A DNA stretch of 64,000 bases from JALZCH01 sp036387135 (lineage in GTDB: Bacteria > Acidobacteriota > Blastocatellia > Pyrinomonadales > Pyrinomonadaceae), in contig DASVUH010000044.1 in NCBI GenBank assembly GCA_036387135.1, positions 1 through 64,000 of the forward strand, given 5' to 3'. The position numbers and the translations under genes are program-made. How positions within the stretch are numbered: the first letter of the stretch is position 1; every line of letters starts with the position of its first letter. The notes under the pieces are model-generated. The model was not told the origin of the DNA, did no database searches, and saw only the letters and a list, made by a program, of their open reading frames with translations. Of the stretch, positions 23,768 through 31,682 are shown piece by piece.

Positions 23768-24076
23768 ATGAAAAAATTCTTAGCAGCAATGGTTTTAATG
23801 GTAATGATGACGTTCGCGCTGCCGCTCGCGGCAAACGCGCAAACCAGTCGCGGCAGAAGCTACAGAACTCGATCTTATTCGACGCAAACATACCAAAGAC
23901 CGAGTTTTTATCGTCGTCACCGGAACGTAATTAATATGGGCGTTGCAACCGGCGCTGGTGCTTTGCTTGGCGGAATCATCGGTGGTCGCAGAGGCGCAGG
24001 AGTCGGTGCTTTGCTGGGAGCAGGCGGAGGCGCGCTTTACACCTACAAAATCAAACCCAAAAGACGCCGCTACTAA
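23768..24076 (+). CDS. Secreted glycine-zipper protein, short paralogue
   Basis: This 102-residue paralogue of the preceding gene has signal peptide MKKFLAAMVLMVMMTFALPLAANAQ and a short Arg/Ser/Tyr linker in place of the long repeat region. Its C-terminal half differs from its neighbour's by only a few residues (VATGAGALLGGIIGGRRGAG). I chose the ATG at 23768, with GGAAGG upstream, because the signal peptide starts there. The pair arose by tandem duplication, with the repeat region expanding or shrinking in one copy. A strong terminator follows. Confidence 0.8.
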   Translation: MKKFLAAMVLMVMMTFALPLAANAQTSRGRSYRTRSYSTQTYQRPSFYRRHRNVINMGVATGAGALLGGIIGGRRGAGVGALLGAGGGALYTYKIKPKRRRY

Positions 24077-24105
24077 TCAATCAGTCTTTCTTAACTCCTT
24101 TAGTG

Positions 24106-24140
24106 AAAAGCCTTGAGGCGCGCGCCTCAAGGCTTTTTTT
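24106..24140. terminator. Strong bidirectional terminator
   Basis: A 13-bp GC-rich palindrome of AAGCCTTGAGGCG and its complement is followed by seven T. It serves the glycine-zipper gene and, from the other side, the convergent NTF2-like gene that ends at 24160. Confidence 0.9.
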
Positions 24141-24159
24141 GTTTTCATTTCGGACAAAA

Positions 24160-24738
24160 CTAATTCGGAAGCGGCGTGCGTTCCGAAGGAAAAACCGGAC
24201 GGGCGGCGTCAGGTCTATCCGGCGAAGTGTGCAAATGAACTGCTTTCCAAGCGGTGCCAACTTTGCGAAAAACAACTGTCATCCTGCCCGAAGCCGATTC
24301 CTGAGTGCCTTTATAGTCCTGGGTTTGCGTCCACAAACAGGAAACATAAGCGCCGGTCGTTCCGAGCATTTCAACGCGCACATCGCGCACGTCTAATTTT
24401 ACGTCCGTCACGTCGGGATAACGCGATTCGCGGTTTTGCTTGTCCTGTTCCCAGCCGCGCGTCACGGTTCCGTTATTGTTAAAATAAATCGTATTTGCGG
24501 AATTCTGATAAACGCCGGTTACCATTTCAACGTCGGATTTGCGAATTCCGTCAACAATTCTGTCAAAAGCGGCGCGCACGGCTTTTGCGTCCGGCGTTTG
24601 CGCCGTCGTTGAAGTCGCGGTTGTCACTGTTTTAGCCGTCGCGGTTTTGGTTGTGGTGGTTTTCGTGGTCGTTTGCGCCGACGCGAACGACGCTGCGGCA
24701 AAAAGGAGAATTGCGGTAAAAATTATTTTCATCATCAT
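24160..24738 (-). CDS. Secreted NTF2/SnoaL-like protein
   Basis: This 192-residue exported protein has signal peptide MMMKIIFTAILLFAAASFASAQ, then a Thr/Lys/Ala low-complexity linker (TTTKTTTTKTATAKTVTTAT), then an NTF2-like alpha+beta barrel. The barrel begins AVRAAFDRIVDGIRKSDVEMVTGVY, continues IYFNNNGTVTRGWEQ and ends RMTVVFRKVGTAWKAVHLHTSP, the usual order of SnoaL/DUF4440-like domains. Substrate or ligand unknown. It converges on the glycine-zipper gene with a shared terminator between. The start could be any of the first three ATG codons. Confidence 0.78.
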   Translation of the reverse strand: MMMKIIFTAILLFAAASFASAQTTTKTTTTKTATAKTVTTATSTTAQTPDAKAVRAAFDRIVDGIRKSDVEMVTGVYQNSANTIYFNNNGTVTRGWEQDKQNRESRYPDVTDVKLDVRDVRVEMLGTTGAYVSCLWTQTQDYKGTQESASGRMTVVFRKVGTAWKAVHLHTSPDRPDAARPVFPSERTPLPN

Positions 24739-24908
24739 AGCTTAACCTTTATAATTAAAAAATCTTTGCAAAACTCAATTGAAAAAAGAGTTTTACCACT
24801 TAAGGCTAAGAATTTTCGGGCGAAAAATCAAACTCGCGGAATTCGACTGTACTTGTTCGGTTGTTTTCGAGTTAAAATAATCGAATCGAATTTTAGACTT
24901 TTATATTT

Positions 24909-25922
24909 ATGTCAAAGAAAATTGTTTTATCTGCAATTCAACCGAGCGGTGAGCTTCATCTGGGAAATTATTTCGGCGCGATCAAAAACTGGGTGCGCCT
25001 GCAAAACGAAGGCGAGTATAAATGCATCTACGGCGCCGTAGATTTGCACGTAATGACGATGCCTTATGAGCCGGAAGTTTTGAAAAAAAATACCGAGCAA
25101 ATGATGATTGATTTTCTTGCCTGCGGAGTTGATCCTGATAAATCAATTCTGTTTATTCAATCGCTCGTGCCTGAACACACGGAACTAACGTGGATTTTTA
25201 ACTGCATCTGCTCGTTCGGCGATTTGACGCGCCAGACGCAGTTTAAAGACAAATCCGACCAGATCAACGAGAAACAGACGGGCGACAAATTTATTTCCGC
25301 CGGACTTTTCACGTATCCGGTTTTGCAGGTGGCTGATATTTTGGCTTACAGAGCCAACTTTGTTCCGGTCGGCAAAGATCAGGAGCAGCATTTGGAGCTT
25401 TCGCGCACAATCGCCGAACGGTTTAATTCGCGTTTCGGCGAACTGTTTCCCGAACCGCAGGTGCTTTTCACCGAAACGCCGAAAATTTATTCGCTCGCCG
25501 ATCCGGCGAAGAAAATGTCTAAATCTTTAGGGGAAAAACACATCATCGGGTTGTTTGAAGAAGAAGATTCTCTCAGAAAAAAAGTCCGCTCGGCGGTTAC
25601 CGACAGCGGCGAAACGACGGGCGAGATGAGCGCGGGCGTGGCAAATTTGTTCGAGCTTCTAAAAGCCTGCGGAAAAACCGAAATTGCTTTGTCTTTGATG
25701 GAAGATTACACGGCGGGAAATCTGAAATACAGCCTTCTTAAAGACGCGCTCGGCGACGCTCTGGTGGAACTCACGGGCGAATTCAGAAAACGCCGCGAAG
25801 AATTCGTCAAAGACCGCAAAGGAGCAATGAAACAGGTTCACAAATCTTCGGAAAAAGCGCGTGACCTTGCCGGAGAAACTTTAAAAGAAGTCAGAAAGCT
25901 GTGCGGTTTGCCGAAAAGGTAA
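24909..25922 (+). CDS. trpS: Tryptophanyl-tRNA synthetase
   Basis: This class I aminoacyl-tRNA synthetase charges tRNA-Trp. The nucleotide-binding HIGH-type motif is seen in QPSGELHLGNYFGAIKNWV (about residues 11-28). The substrate loop DLHVMTMPYEP and the KMSKS loop KKMSKSLGEKH (about 201-211) follow, and the length of 337 residues is normal. The family-typical LTYPVLQ-like (FTYPVLQVADILAY) and VGKDQEQHLELSR blocks are intact. It is a monocistronic gene with an AT-rich upstream region; no clear Shine-Dalgarno is visible before the ATG. Confidence 0.97.
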   Translation: MSKKIVLSAIQPSGELHLGNYFGAIKNWVRLQNEGEYKCIYGAVDLHVMTMPYEPEVLKKNTEQMMIDFLACGVDPDKSILFIQSLVPEHTELTWIFNCICSFGDLTRQTQFKDKSDQINEKQTGDKFISAGLFTYPVLQVADILAYRANFVPVGKDQEQHLELSRTIAERFNSRFGELFPEPQVLFTETPKIYSLADPAKKMSKSLGEKHIIGLFEEEDSLRKKVRSAVTDSGETTGEMSAGVANLFELLKACGKTEIALSLMEDYTAGNLKYSLLKDALGDALVELTGEFRKRREEFVKDRKGAMKQVHKSSEKARDLAGETLKEVRKLCGLPKR

Positions 25923-25935
25923 ATCTCCCCTATTG

Positions 25936-26175
25936 CTATTTATTTGGAATCAGCGCAATTAGCGAGCGCAGAGCTTTGTTTATTGAATCGGAATCAGGGA
26001 AATATTCATGCACGTCTGAAGAAATAGCGGCGAAGTATTCAGCCGTAACAGTTCCGTTTTCGTCATAAACCCGAACCGTGTAGCCTTTTTTAAAGGCTTC
26101 GTGATATTTCCCTCGAACGCCTTTTTTCCCTTTAAAATCGTATTCGCTTAACATTTGATCATTCGCCTTTTTCAT
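25936..26175 (-). CDS. Antitoxin of BrnT-type pair
   Basis: This 79-residue partner gene overlaps the toxin gene by 17 bases. The sequence DQMLSEYDFKGKKGVRGKYHEAFKKGYTVRVYDENG is the pattern of small chromosomal antitoxins that accompany BrnT or HigB-like toxins in many phyla. I chose the ATG at 26175 (MKKANDQ), just inside the toxin's 3' end; the ATG at 26154 (MLSEYD) is also possible. It is not a classic BrnA with a ribbon-helix-helix, so the assignment rests mainly on position. It converges on trpS with 13 bases between. Confidence 0.65.
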   Translation of the reverse strand: MKKANDQMLSEYDFKGKKGVRGKYHEAFKKGYTVRVYDENGTVTAEYFAAISSDVHEYFPDSDSINKALRSLIALIPNK

Positions 26176-26455
26176 AAATTTCACGCTCAGATGCGGTTGC
26201 CTTTCGACAACTGATGATTCTGACAACAATTGCGTTTTCCGTCTCATCCTGTTCTGTATGAACAACCAGCAAAATACGGCTGTTCGCTGATATTCCGATG
26301 CTGATTAGTCGATCCTCTTCGTCGGAATGAAAATCATCAGGGAAAGTTACCGTCAAGGGGTCATTAAAAACCGTTTTCGCTTCATCGAAACTGATTTTGT
26401 GTTTTCGCAAATTTGCCTTTGCTTTATTTTTGTCCCATTCAAAAATCAGTTCCAT
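26159..26455 (-). CDS. BrnT-family ribonuclease toxin
   Basis: This 98-residue toxin has the BrnT pattern: FEWDKNKAKANLRKHKISFDEAKTVFNDP at the N-terminus, then DRLISIGISANSRILLVVHTE and RIISCRKATASEREIYE at the C-terminus, which contains the conserved R-x-I-S-x-R-x-A-x-x-x-E block. BrnT has a RelE-like fold and cleaves RNA. I chose the ATG at 26455; a TTG three codons upstream is the other option. It lies 9 bases after the nadE stop codon, so it could be read through from nadE. Order here is toxin first, antitoxin second. Confidence 0.88.
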   Translation of the reverse strand: MELIFEWDKNKAKANLRKHKISFDEAKTVFNDPLTVTFPDDFHSDEEDRLISIGISANSRILLVVHTEQDETENAIVVRIISCRKATASEREIYEKGE

Positions 26456-26464
26456 TTGCAGCAA

Positions 26465-28126
26465 TTACTTTGAAATTCTGCGATAACGATGCGTTACGGG
26501 TCTGCGCCTGCCGATGCCGATGGCGTTTTTGGAAATAATCAAAGTCGGCGGAAGCTGCCGCCGTTTGAATTCGTTTGCCGGAGATTCGACTTTGTTTAAA
26601 AGCTCGTAAACAAGACGCGCATCGTGACCTTCGCCGATTATTTCTTCGGGCGCGTATTTTTGCTCAAAATAAAGTTTTAAAATCGGGTCCATCAATTCAT
26701 ACGGCGGCAAAGAATCCTGGTCAAACTGGTTCGGCGCTAATTCGGCTGAAGGTTTTTTCTGGATAATCGCGTTTGGAATAATCTCCCGTCCGGCAGAGTC
26801 ATTGATATGCTGCGACAAAGCCCAGACTTCGGTTTTGAGTAAATCGCCGAGAACCGCCAAACCGCCGTTTGTGTCGCCGTAAAGCGTGCAATAACCAACC
26901 GCTAACTCAGATTTGTTGCCGGTTGACAGCAGCAAACGATTTTCCGAGTTAGAAATCGTCATCAAAATCACGCCGCGCAAACGAGACTGCATATTTTCCG
27001 CCGCTAGAGCCTCGCCGCCGCGAGTCGGTTTGTGCAGATTTAGCTGTTTCAGCAGAACTTCAAACGCGCCGGAGATCGGTTCGAGTCGGGTTTCAATTCC
27101 TAAATTTTCAGCTAATTGAATCGAATCATTAACGCTGCCTTCGGAAGAAAAAGGCGAAGGCATCATTACCGCCAAAACGTTTTCCGAACCAAGCGCTTCC
27201 GCCGCCAAAGCTGTAACGAGCGCAGAATCAATTCCGCCTGAAAGCCCCAAAAGACATTTTTTAAAACGATTTTTCTCGGCGTAATCCCGGATTCCCAAAA
27301 CAAGAGCCTGACGAATCGTTTCGCATTCAACGCCCGTGATTCCCCGCGAATCGGGTTTTGCGTCATCAATTTCTACTGTTTCGACAAATTCTTCAAACGA
27401 CGACGCCTGCAAAATAATGTCGCCTTCGGAATCGGCGACAAGGCTCGAACCGTCGAAAATAATTCCGTCGTTCCCGCCGACGAGATTGACGTAAACGACC
27501 GGAACGCGAGCGGCGCGGGCGCGGTGTGCGACCATATTGCAGCGAACGGCGATTTTGCCTTTGTTGAAAGGCGAAGCGTTTGGCGAAACGATAATCTGCG
27601 CGCCCATTTCAATCAATTCGTCAACCGGATCGTTGACGTAATTGCGCTCGCGCCAGAAAGTTTTGTCGTTCCAGAAATCTTCGCACACGGCGACGCCGAT
27701 TTTCGTTCCGTTAATTTCAAAAAGCTGCCGTTTTTTGCCTGATTCAAAAAAGCGCGGGTCGTCGAAAACGTCGTATTCGGGCAAGAGTGTTTTGTCTGCA
27801 AAACCGAGCAGCTCGCCGTTGTGAATCACGGCTGCGCAGTTGTAAATCCGGCGTCCGGTTTCTTCCATGCTCGGACGAATCGTGCCGACAATCGCCGTAA
27901 TTCCATTTGTGGCGGGAATGATTTTTTCAAGTGCCGCAAGCGAGTGCAGCGCGATGTCTTTGTCTAGAAACCAGTCGAACGAAGTGTAGCCGTGCGTGGC
28001 GACTTCCGGGAAAACGATTAAGTCCGCGCCATCCGCTTTTGCTTTTTCGATTGCCGCTAAAATTTTGGCGACGTTGCCTTCCAAATCGCCGTTCGTCGTG
28101 TTGATTTGCCCGATTGTGACTTTCAT
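26465..28126 (-). CDS. nadE: Glutamine-dependent NAD+ synthase
   Basis: This 553-residue two-domain enzyme performs the last step of NAD biosynthesis. The N-terminal nitrilase-type glutaminase has its triad Glu in FPEVATHGY, Lys in DKTLLPEYDVFDD and Cys in IGVAVCEDFWND. The C-terminal synthetase has the ATP P-loop LLGLSGGIDSALVTALAAEAL, then MPSPFSSEGSVNDS, LLSTGNKSELAVGYCTLYGD and the tail PPTLIISKNAIGIGRRRPVTHRY. The start ATG at 28124-28126 is the last of four heptad-spaced ATG triplets in a repeat. The BrnT pair follows. Confidence 0.96.
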   Translation of the reverse strand: MKVTIGQINTTNGDLEGNVAKILAAIEKAKADGADLIVFPEVATHGYTSFDWFLDKDIALHSLAALEKIIPATNGITAIVGTIRPSMEETGRRIYNCAAVIHNGELLGFADKTLLPEYDVFDDPRFFESGKKRQLFEINGTKIGVAVCEDFWNDKTFWRERNYVNDPVDELIEMGAQIIVSPNASPFNKGKIAVRCNMVAHRARAARVPVVYVNLVGGNDGIIFDGSSLVADSEGDIILQASSFEEFVETVEIDDAKPDSRGITGVECETIRQALVLGIRDYAEKNRFKKCLLGLSGGIDSALVTALAAEALGSENVLAVMMPSPFSSEGSVNDSIQLAENLGIETRLEPISGAFEVLLKQLNLHKPTRGGEALAAENMQSRLRGVILMTISNSENRLLLSTGNKSELAVGYCTLYGDTNGGLAVLGDLLKTEVWALSQHINDSAGREIIPNAIIQKKPSAELAPNQFDQDSLPPYELMDPILKLYFEQKYAPEEIIGEGHDARLVYELLNKVESPANEFKRRQLPPTLIISKNAIGIGRRRPVTHRYRRISK

Positions 28127-28171
28127 TTGTCATTTATCATTTCGCATTTATCGCTTCTAATCAAGCGAAAT
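28124..28171. repeat. Heptamer repeat containing the nadE start codon
   Basis: The heptads CATTTGT, CATTTAT, CATTTCG, CATTTAT lie at 28124-28151, so on the minus strand four ATG triplets occur at 7-base intervals and only the last is the nadE start. An inverted partner to 28171 allows a hairpin (TCGCTT/AAGCGA). Confidence 0.75.
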
Positions 28172-28172
28172 G

Positions 28173-28949
28173 TTAAGCGTTAAATGTTTCGGGGCGTTTG
28201 ACGAGTTCGAGACGGTTTCCTCGTTCGTTGTATTTTACTTCGTCCATAATGTTGTACATCAACAGGACGCCGCGACCGGATGTTTTGAAAAGATTGGCGG
28301 GATCAAGGGGATCGGGGATTTGGGCGACATCGAAACCTTCGCCTTCGTCTTCGACGGTAAAGCGGGCTTCTTTTGAAGAAACCTCGGCGGTGATGCGGAC
28401 TAATTTTTCGTAATTGAAACGATTTCCGTGTTTGACGGCGTTAACGAAGGCTTCGTCCAGAGCGACGAAAACGTTTGATTTTTCGGGGCAAACGACGCCC
28501 ATTTTGGTTACGCGCTGGAGCAAATAATTTAAAATCGAATGCATCGGAGAGATTGCGCTCGGCAATTCAAATTCGATTTTCTCGCGCCAATTTTTGACAG
28601 CGCGCGCGTCGTCAACAAATTTTGATTTGTAATCGAGCGTGGTATCAACGATTTGTTTTAGCTCGGCTTCATCAAAATTGCGGCGAAAATTCGAGGCGGA
28701 AATTTTAAAGGCTTTGATAATTTCGTGTTCTTCGGACGCGCCGTTTCCGTTTCTGGCGAGCGGTCGCCAATCTTCGTCAACGTCGTCGAGATCAATTATC
28801 AAAACGTCATATTCGGCTAAATCTTCTTGCAGAACCGCTTCGTCGCGCGATTCGAGCGTTGTCACGCTGTGCCGCATTTCGGTGAAAGCCGTGCGCAAAT
28901 CACCCGCTAAATCGTCGTGGTCGTCAACAATCAAAATTCGTCTTTGCAT
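28173..28949 (-). CDS. Receiver-like plus HATPase (RsbW-type) regulatory protein
   Basis: This 258-residue signalling protein has an N-terminal response-regulator-like half (RRILIVDDHDDLAGDLRTAF ... YDVLIIDLDDVDEDW) and a C-terminal histidine-kinase-type ATPase domain: VFVALDEAFVNAVKHGNRF (N box), FTVEDEGEGFDVAQIP (G1) and SGRGVLLMYNIMDEV (G2). There is no dimerisation His domain. The ATPase half resembles anti-sigma factors and serine kinases of the RsbW/SpoIIAB group. The combination suggests a sensor-controlled switch of a partner protein; the partner is not in the window. ATG at 28949 chosen at the start of the receiver. Confidence 0.82.
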   Translation of the reverse strand: MQRRILIVDDHDDLAGDLRTAFTEMRHSVTTLESRDEAVLQEDLAEYDVLIIDLDDVDEDWRPLARNGNGASEEHEIIKAFKISASNFRRNFDEAELKQIVDTTLDYKSKFVDDARAVKNWREKIEFELPSAISPMHSILNYLLQRVTKMGVVCPEKSNVFVALDEAFVNAVKHGNRFNYEKLVRITAEVSSKEARFTVEDEGEGFDVAQIPDPLDPANLFKTSGRGVLLMYNIMDEVKYNERGNRLELVKRPETFNA

Positions 28950-29118
28950 TATTTGTATCCCAAAATTTGGGGGAAAGCCCGGCAAACCAAAATATTATAC
29001 GTAAAACCTTTCCGCCGCGTTTCGCGTATTTTTATCGAGCCGCGAATTTGGAAACGCTTTCGCTCCGGGACTGTATGTTAATATACGAAAACCAAAGTCT
29101 TTGCAATTATACGAACAA

Positions 29119-30348
29119 ATGGAAGGTCTAAGCATTTATAACATTTTAATTTCGTTTGCGGGCGGAATTTTATCGTTTTTGTCTCCGTGCGTGTTTCCGC
29201 TCGTGCCGGGTTACGTTTCGATGATTTCAGGCGTGAGCATTGACAATCTAAGAGGCGACGAAGGCTCGACCGCCGCGGCAAAACGCGCCGTTGTCATTAA
29301 TTCGCTCGCTTTTAACGCCGGAATTTCGCTGATTTTTCTCGCGCTCGGCGCAACCGCCGGATTCGTCGGCTCGGCTTTATTAAGTAACATTTACATTCGC
29401 ATTATCGGCGGAATTGTCATTATCGCCTTCGGTTTGCAACTAATCGGATTATTAAAAATCGGCGCGCTTTACAAAGACACCAGATTTTTAAACGGCGGCG
29501 ACAAACCGAGCGGAATTGCCAGCTCTTTTACTCTGGGTTTAGCGTTTGCGGCGGGCTGGACTCCGTGTATCGGTCCGATTCTGGGCGGAATTATCGGTCT
29601 TGCGGCGACGAGCGGCGGCTGGCAAAGCGGATTTGTGCTTTCTGCGTTTTATTCAATCGGACTCTCTTTGCCGTTTCTGCTCGTCGGACTTTTTATCAAT
29701 CAATTTTTGAGTTTTTCGCGCGGCTTTAAAAAACATCTGCACACGGTCGAAGTCATTTCCGGTGTTTTGCTCGTCGCCATCGGTTTGCTCGTCGCTTCCG
29801 GTTACGTGACGGTTTTAAACAGTTCGAGTCTGGCTACGGCTCTGCCGAATTTTGAGTCGTATATCAAATTGGACGAGTCAAAATCAGTCGCGCAATCGCA
29901 GCCCGATTCTCAACAAAGCGCAACCCAAAAACAGGACTTTCCGGCAGCTCCGGCGGTTCAATTTGAAAATCTGGACGGAACAAACGTAAACCTCAGCGAA
30001 TTGCGCGGACAAGTCGTGCTTCTGAATTTGTGGGCGAAATGGTGTGTTCCTTGTATCGAAGAAATCCCGACTTTTAACGCGCTGCAAAAAGATTACGAAG
30101 CGCACGGTTTAAAAATCGTCGGTTTGACTTACGAAGACGAAGCTCCTGCGGTCAAAGCGTTTCAAAAAGAGCATTCTATGGAATATACGGTCGCAGTCGG
30201 CAAACAGCCGTCGCGCAGCGAGCTTTACGTCGGTTTGCCGACAACTTATTTGATTGACCGTGAAGGTCGCGTGCGGCAGAAATTTACCGGCATCAAATCG
30301 CGCGAACAATTTGAAGCGGCGATAAAACCGCTTTTGGAAGAAAAATAA
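29119..30348 (+). CDS. CcdA-type transporter fused to thioredoxin domain
   Basis: This 409-residue membrane protein passes reducing equivalents across the inner membrane. The N-terminal half has about six to eight membrane segments with the two redox cysteines in FLSPCVFPLVPGYVSM and GWTPCIGPILGGIIGL, as in CcdA/DsbD cores. A polar linker (SQPDSQQSATQKQ) leads to a TlpA-type thioredoxin domain with LWAKWCVPCIEEIP (C-x-x-C) and GLPTTYLIDREGRV. The ATG at 29119 is taken as the start; upstream in-frame codons begin with TTG. The next gene encodes another thioredoxin-like protein 5 bases later. Confidence 0.92.
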   Translation: MEGLSIYNILISFAGGILSFLSPCVFPLVPGYVSMISGVSIDNLRGDEGSTAAAKRAVVINSLAFNAGISLIFLALGATAGFVGSALLSNIYIRIIGGIVIIAFGLQLIGLLKIGALYKDTRFLNGGDKPSGIASSFTLGLAFAAGWTPCIGPILGGIIGLAATSGGWQSGFVLSAFYSIGLSLPFLLVGLFINQFLSFSRGFKKHLHTVEVISGVLLVAIGLLVASGYVTVLNSSSLATALPNFESYIKLDESKSVAQSQPDSQQSATQKQDFPAAPAVQFENLDGTNVNLSELRGQVVLLNLWAKWCVPCIEEIPTFNALQKDYEAHGLKIVGLTYEDEAPAVKAFQKEHSMEYTVAVGKQPSRSELYVGLPTTYLIDREGRVRQKFTGIKSREQFEAAIKPLLEEK

Positions 30349-30353
30349 AAATT

Positions 30354-30983
30354 ATGAAACAGATTTTCGCCGCCGTCTTAATTTTATGTTTTGCCGTTAC
30401 CGGATTTGCCAAATTCGGCGGCGATGAGACCGCGCATCTTGAACGAAAAGATTTTGAATATAAAGATTGGACTCTGAAAAATCTGCGCGACAATTCCGAA
30501 GTCAATCTGCGCTCCTTCGCCAAAGACAAAAAACTCATTCTGGTCGTTTATTTCGCCGCGTGGTGTCCGAACTGGCATCGCGAAATGCCGCTCGTCAAAA
30601 AATTGAGCGAGAAATATAAAGACAAAGGTTTTGAAGTCGTTGCGGTCAGCGAATACGCTTCGCTCGAAGAAACAAAGAAACACGCGGCGGACAATAATTT
30701 AAATTTCCCAATCGTCGTCGAATCGGAAAAATACGAAGACCGCGACAAAACGACGCATTATAAATATCGCCAGGCGGTCGGCGACCAGCGCAAATGGGGT
30801 TCCCCTTGGAATTTGTTTCTCGAACCGAAAGAGATGAATAAAAAAGGCGATGTTTTGGGAAAGAAATTCAGCATTGTAACCGGCGAGATGATTGAAACCG
30901 AAGTCGAAGCATTCATCCGCGAAAAGCTCGGATTGCCGAAAGAAACGAAACCGGCGGGACAAACAGTTGCGGACAAAAACTGA
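30354..30983 (+). CDS. Secreted thioredoxin-like protein lacking second Cys
   Basis: This 209-residue exported protein has signal peptide MKQIFAAVLILCFAVTGFAKFG. The thioredoxin-like fold shows LILVVYFAAWCPNWHREMPLVKKLSEKYKDKGFEVVAVSEY. The active site reads WCPNW, so the resolving cysteine of C-x-x-C is absent. It would act as a monothiol or a non-redox binding protein. It is translationally close to the CcdA-thioredoxin fusion and is probably its substrate or partner in the periplasm. A strong terminator follows. Confidence 0.85.
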   Translation: MKQIFAAVLILCFAVTGFAKFGGDETAHLERKDFEYKDWTLKNLRDNSEVNLRSFAKDKKLILVVYFAAWCPNWHREMPLVKKLSEKYKDKGFEVVAVSEYASLEETKKHAADNNLNFPIVVESEKYEDRDKTTHYKYRQAVGDQRKWGSPWNLFLEPKEMNKKGDVLGKKFSIVTGEMIETEVEAFIREKLGLPKETKPAGQTVADKN

Positions 30984-31004
30984 AAACCGTAATTCCAATT
31001 AAAC

Positions 31005-31036
31005 AAAAAAGGCAGACCAATTTGGTCTGCCTTTTT
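31005..31036. terminator. Terminator after thioredoxin genes
   Basis: AAAAAGGCAGACCAA and its complement form a perfect palindrome ending in five T. It lies between convergent genes and works both ways. Confidence 0.92.
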
Positions 31037-31050
31037 GTTTTTCCATTCTA

Positions 31051-31611
31051 TTACGGCATTTCTCGGAGAACGTCGGTCAGTTGATTAACGACGAGCAGCA
31101 TAGTGCGCCCGGCTTGGTTAAATTGCCCGGCGGCAGCTTGCCGTTCGGCTGTTCCGGCATAATCGGAAACACCGACGAGCTGCGATAAATACGGTCTTAG
31201 AGCAGCATTAGCGCGAAACTCATCCTCAAGTGTTGCCATCGCGTTTTTGAAAATCGTAATTGCCGCAATAAAACCTTTTCTGCCTGCTTCGGCTTGCGTG
31301 CGCGCCGATTGCGAAGCATTTCCGGCTTTAATATCTTTTTCAAGCGATTCGACCACAGCGACGGAATTTCCCAGCAAAAAAATAAATTGCGTCAAATTTT
31401 TTATCTGATTGCTGACCTTTTCGGTCGCCGTTAAAATCGCCGCGTTTCTCGCGCCAAGCGGCGGGGTCGGCGGCTTAGTATTTCGCGCGGCGGTCGTTCG
31501 TCTTTTCGGTGCTGGAGTTGTGCGACGCCTCTGCGCTTCAGCCGAAACTTCAAACAAAAAAGCGCACATCAAAACGGCTAAAACAATTTTAAAATTCAGT
31601 ATTTTTTTCAT
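31051..31611 (-). CDS. Hypothetical secreted helical protein
   Basis: This 186-residue exported protein has signal peptide MKKILNFKIVLAVLMCAFLFEVSAEAQ, a basic Arg/Thr/Pro linker (RRRTTPAPKRRTTAARNTKPP) and a helical domain with IKNLTQFIFLLGNSVAVVESLEKDI and RTMLLVVNQLTDVLREMP. I chose the ATG at 31611, since the signal peptide starts there. It is divergent from lipB with 71 bases between. The domain is not recognised; alanine-rich helices suggest a bundle. Confidence 0.72.
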   Translation of the reverse strand: MKKILNFKIVLAVLMCAFLFEVSAEAQRRRTTPAPKRRTTAARNTKPPTPPLGARNAAILTATEKVSNQIKNLTQFIFLLGNSVAVVESLEKDIKAGNASQSARTQAEAGRKGFIAAITIFKNAMATLEDEFRANAALRPYLSQLVGVSDYAGTAERQAAAGQFNQAGRTMLLVVNQLTDVLREMP

Positions 31612-31682
31612 CCAATTTTTCTCGCGTTTCCAAATTTTACGAATCTCGTTACAATTTAACTTGTAATTAATTGCAGGCAAAG

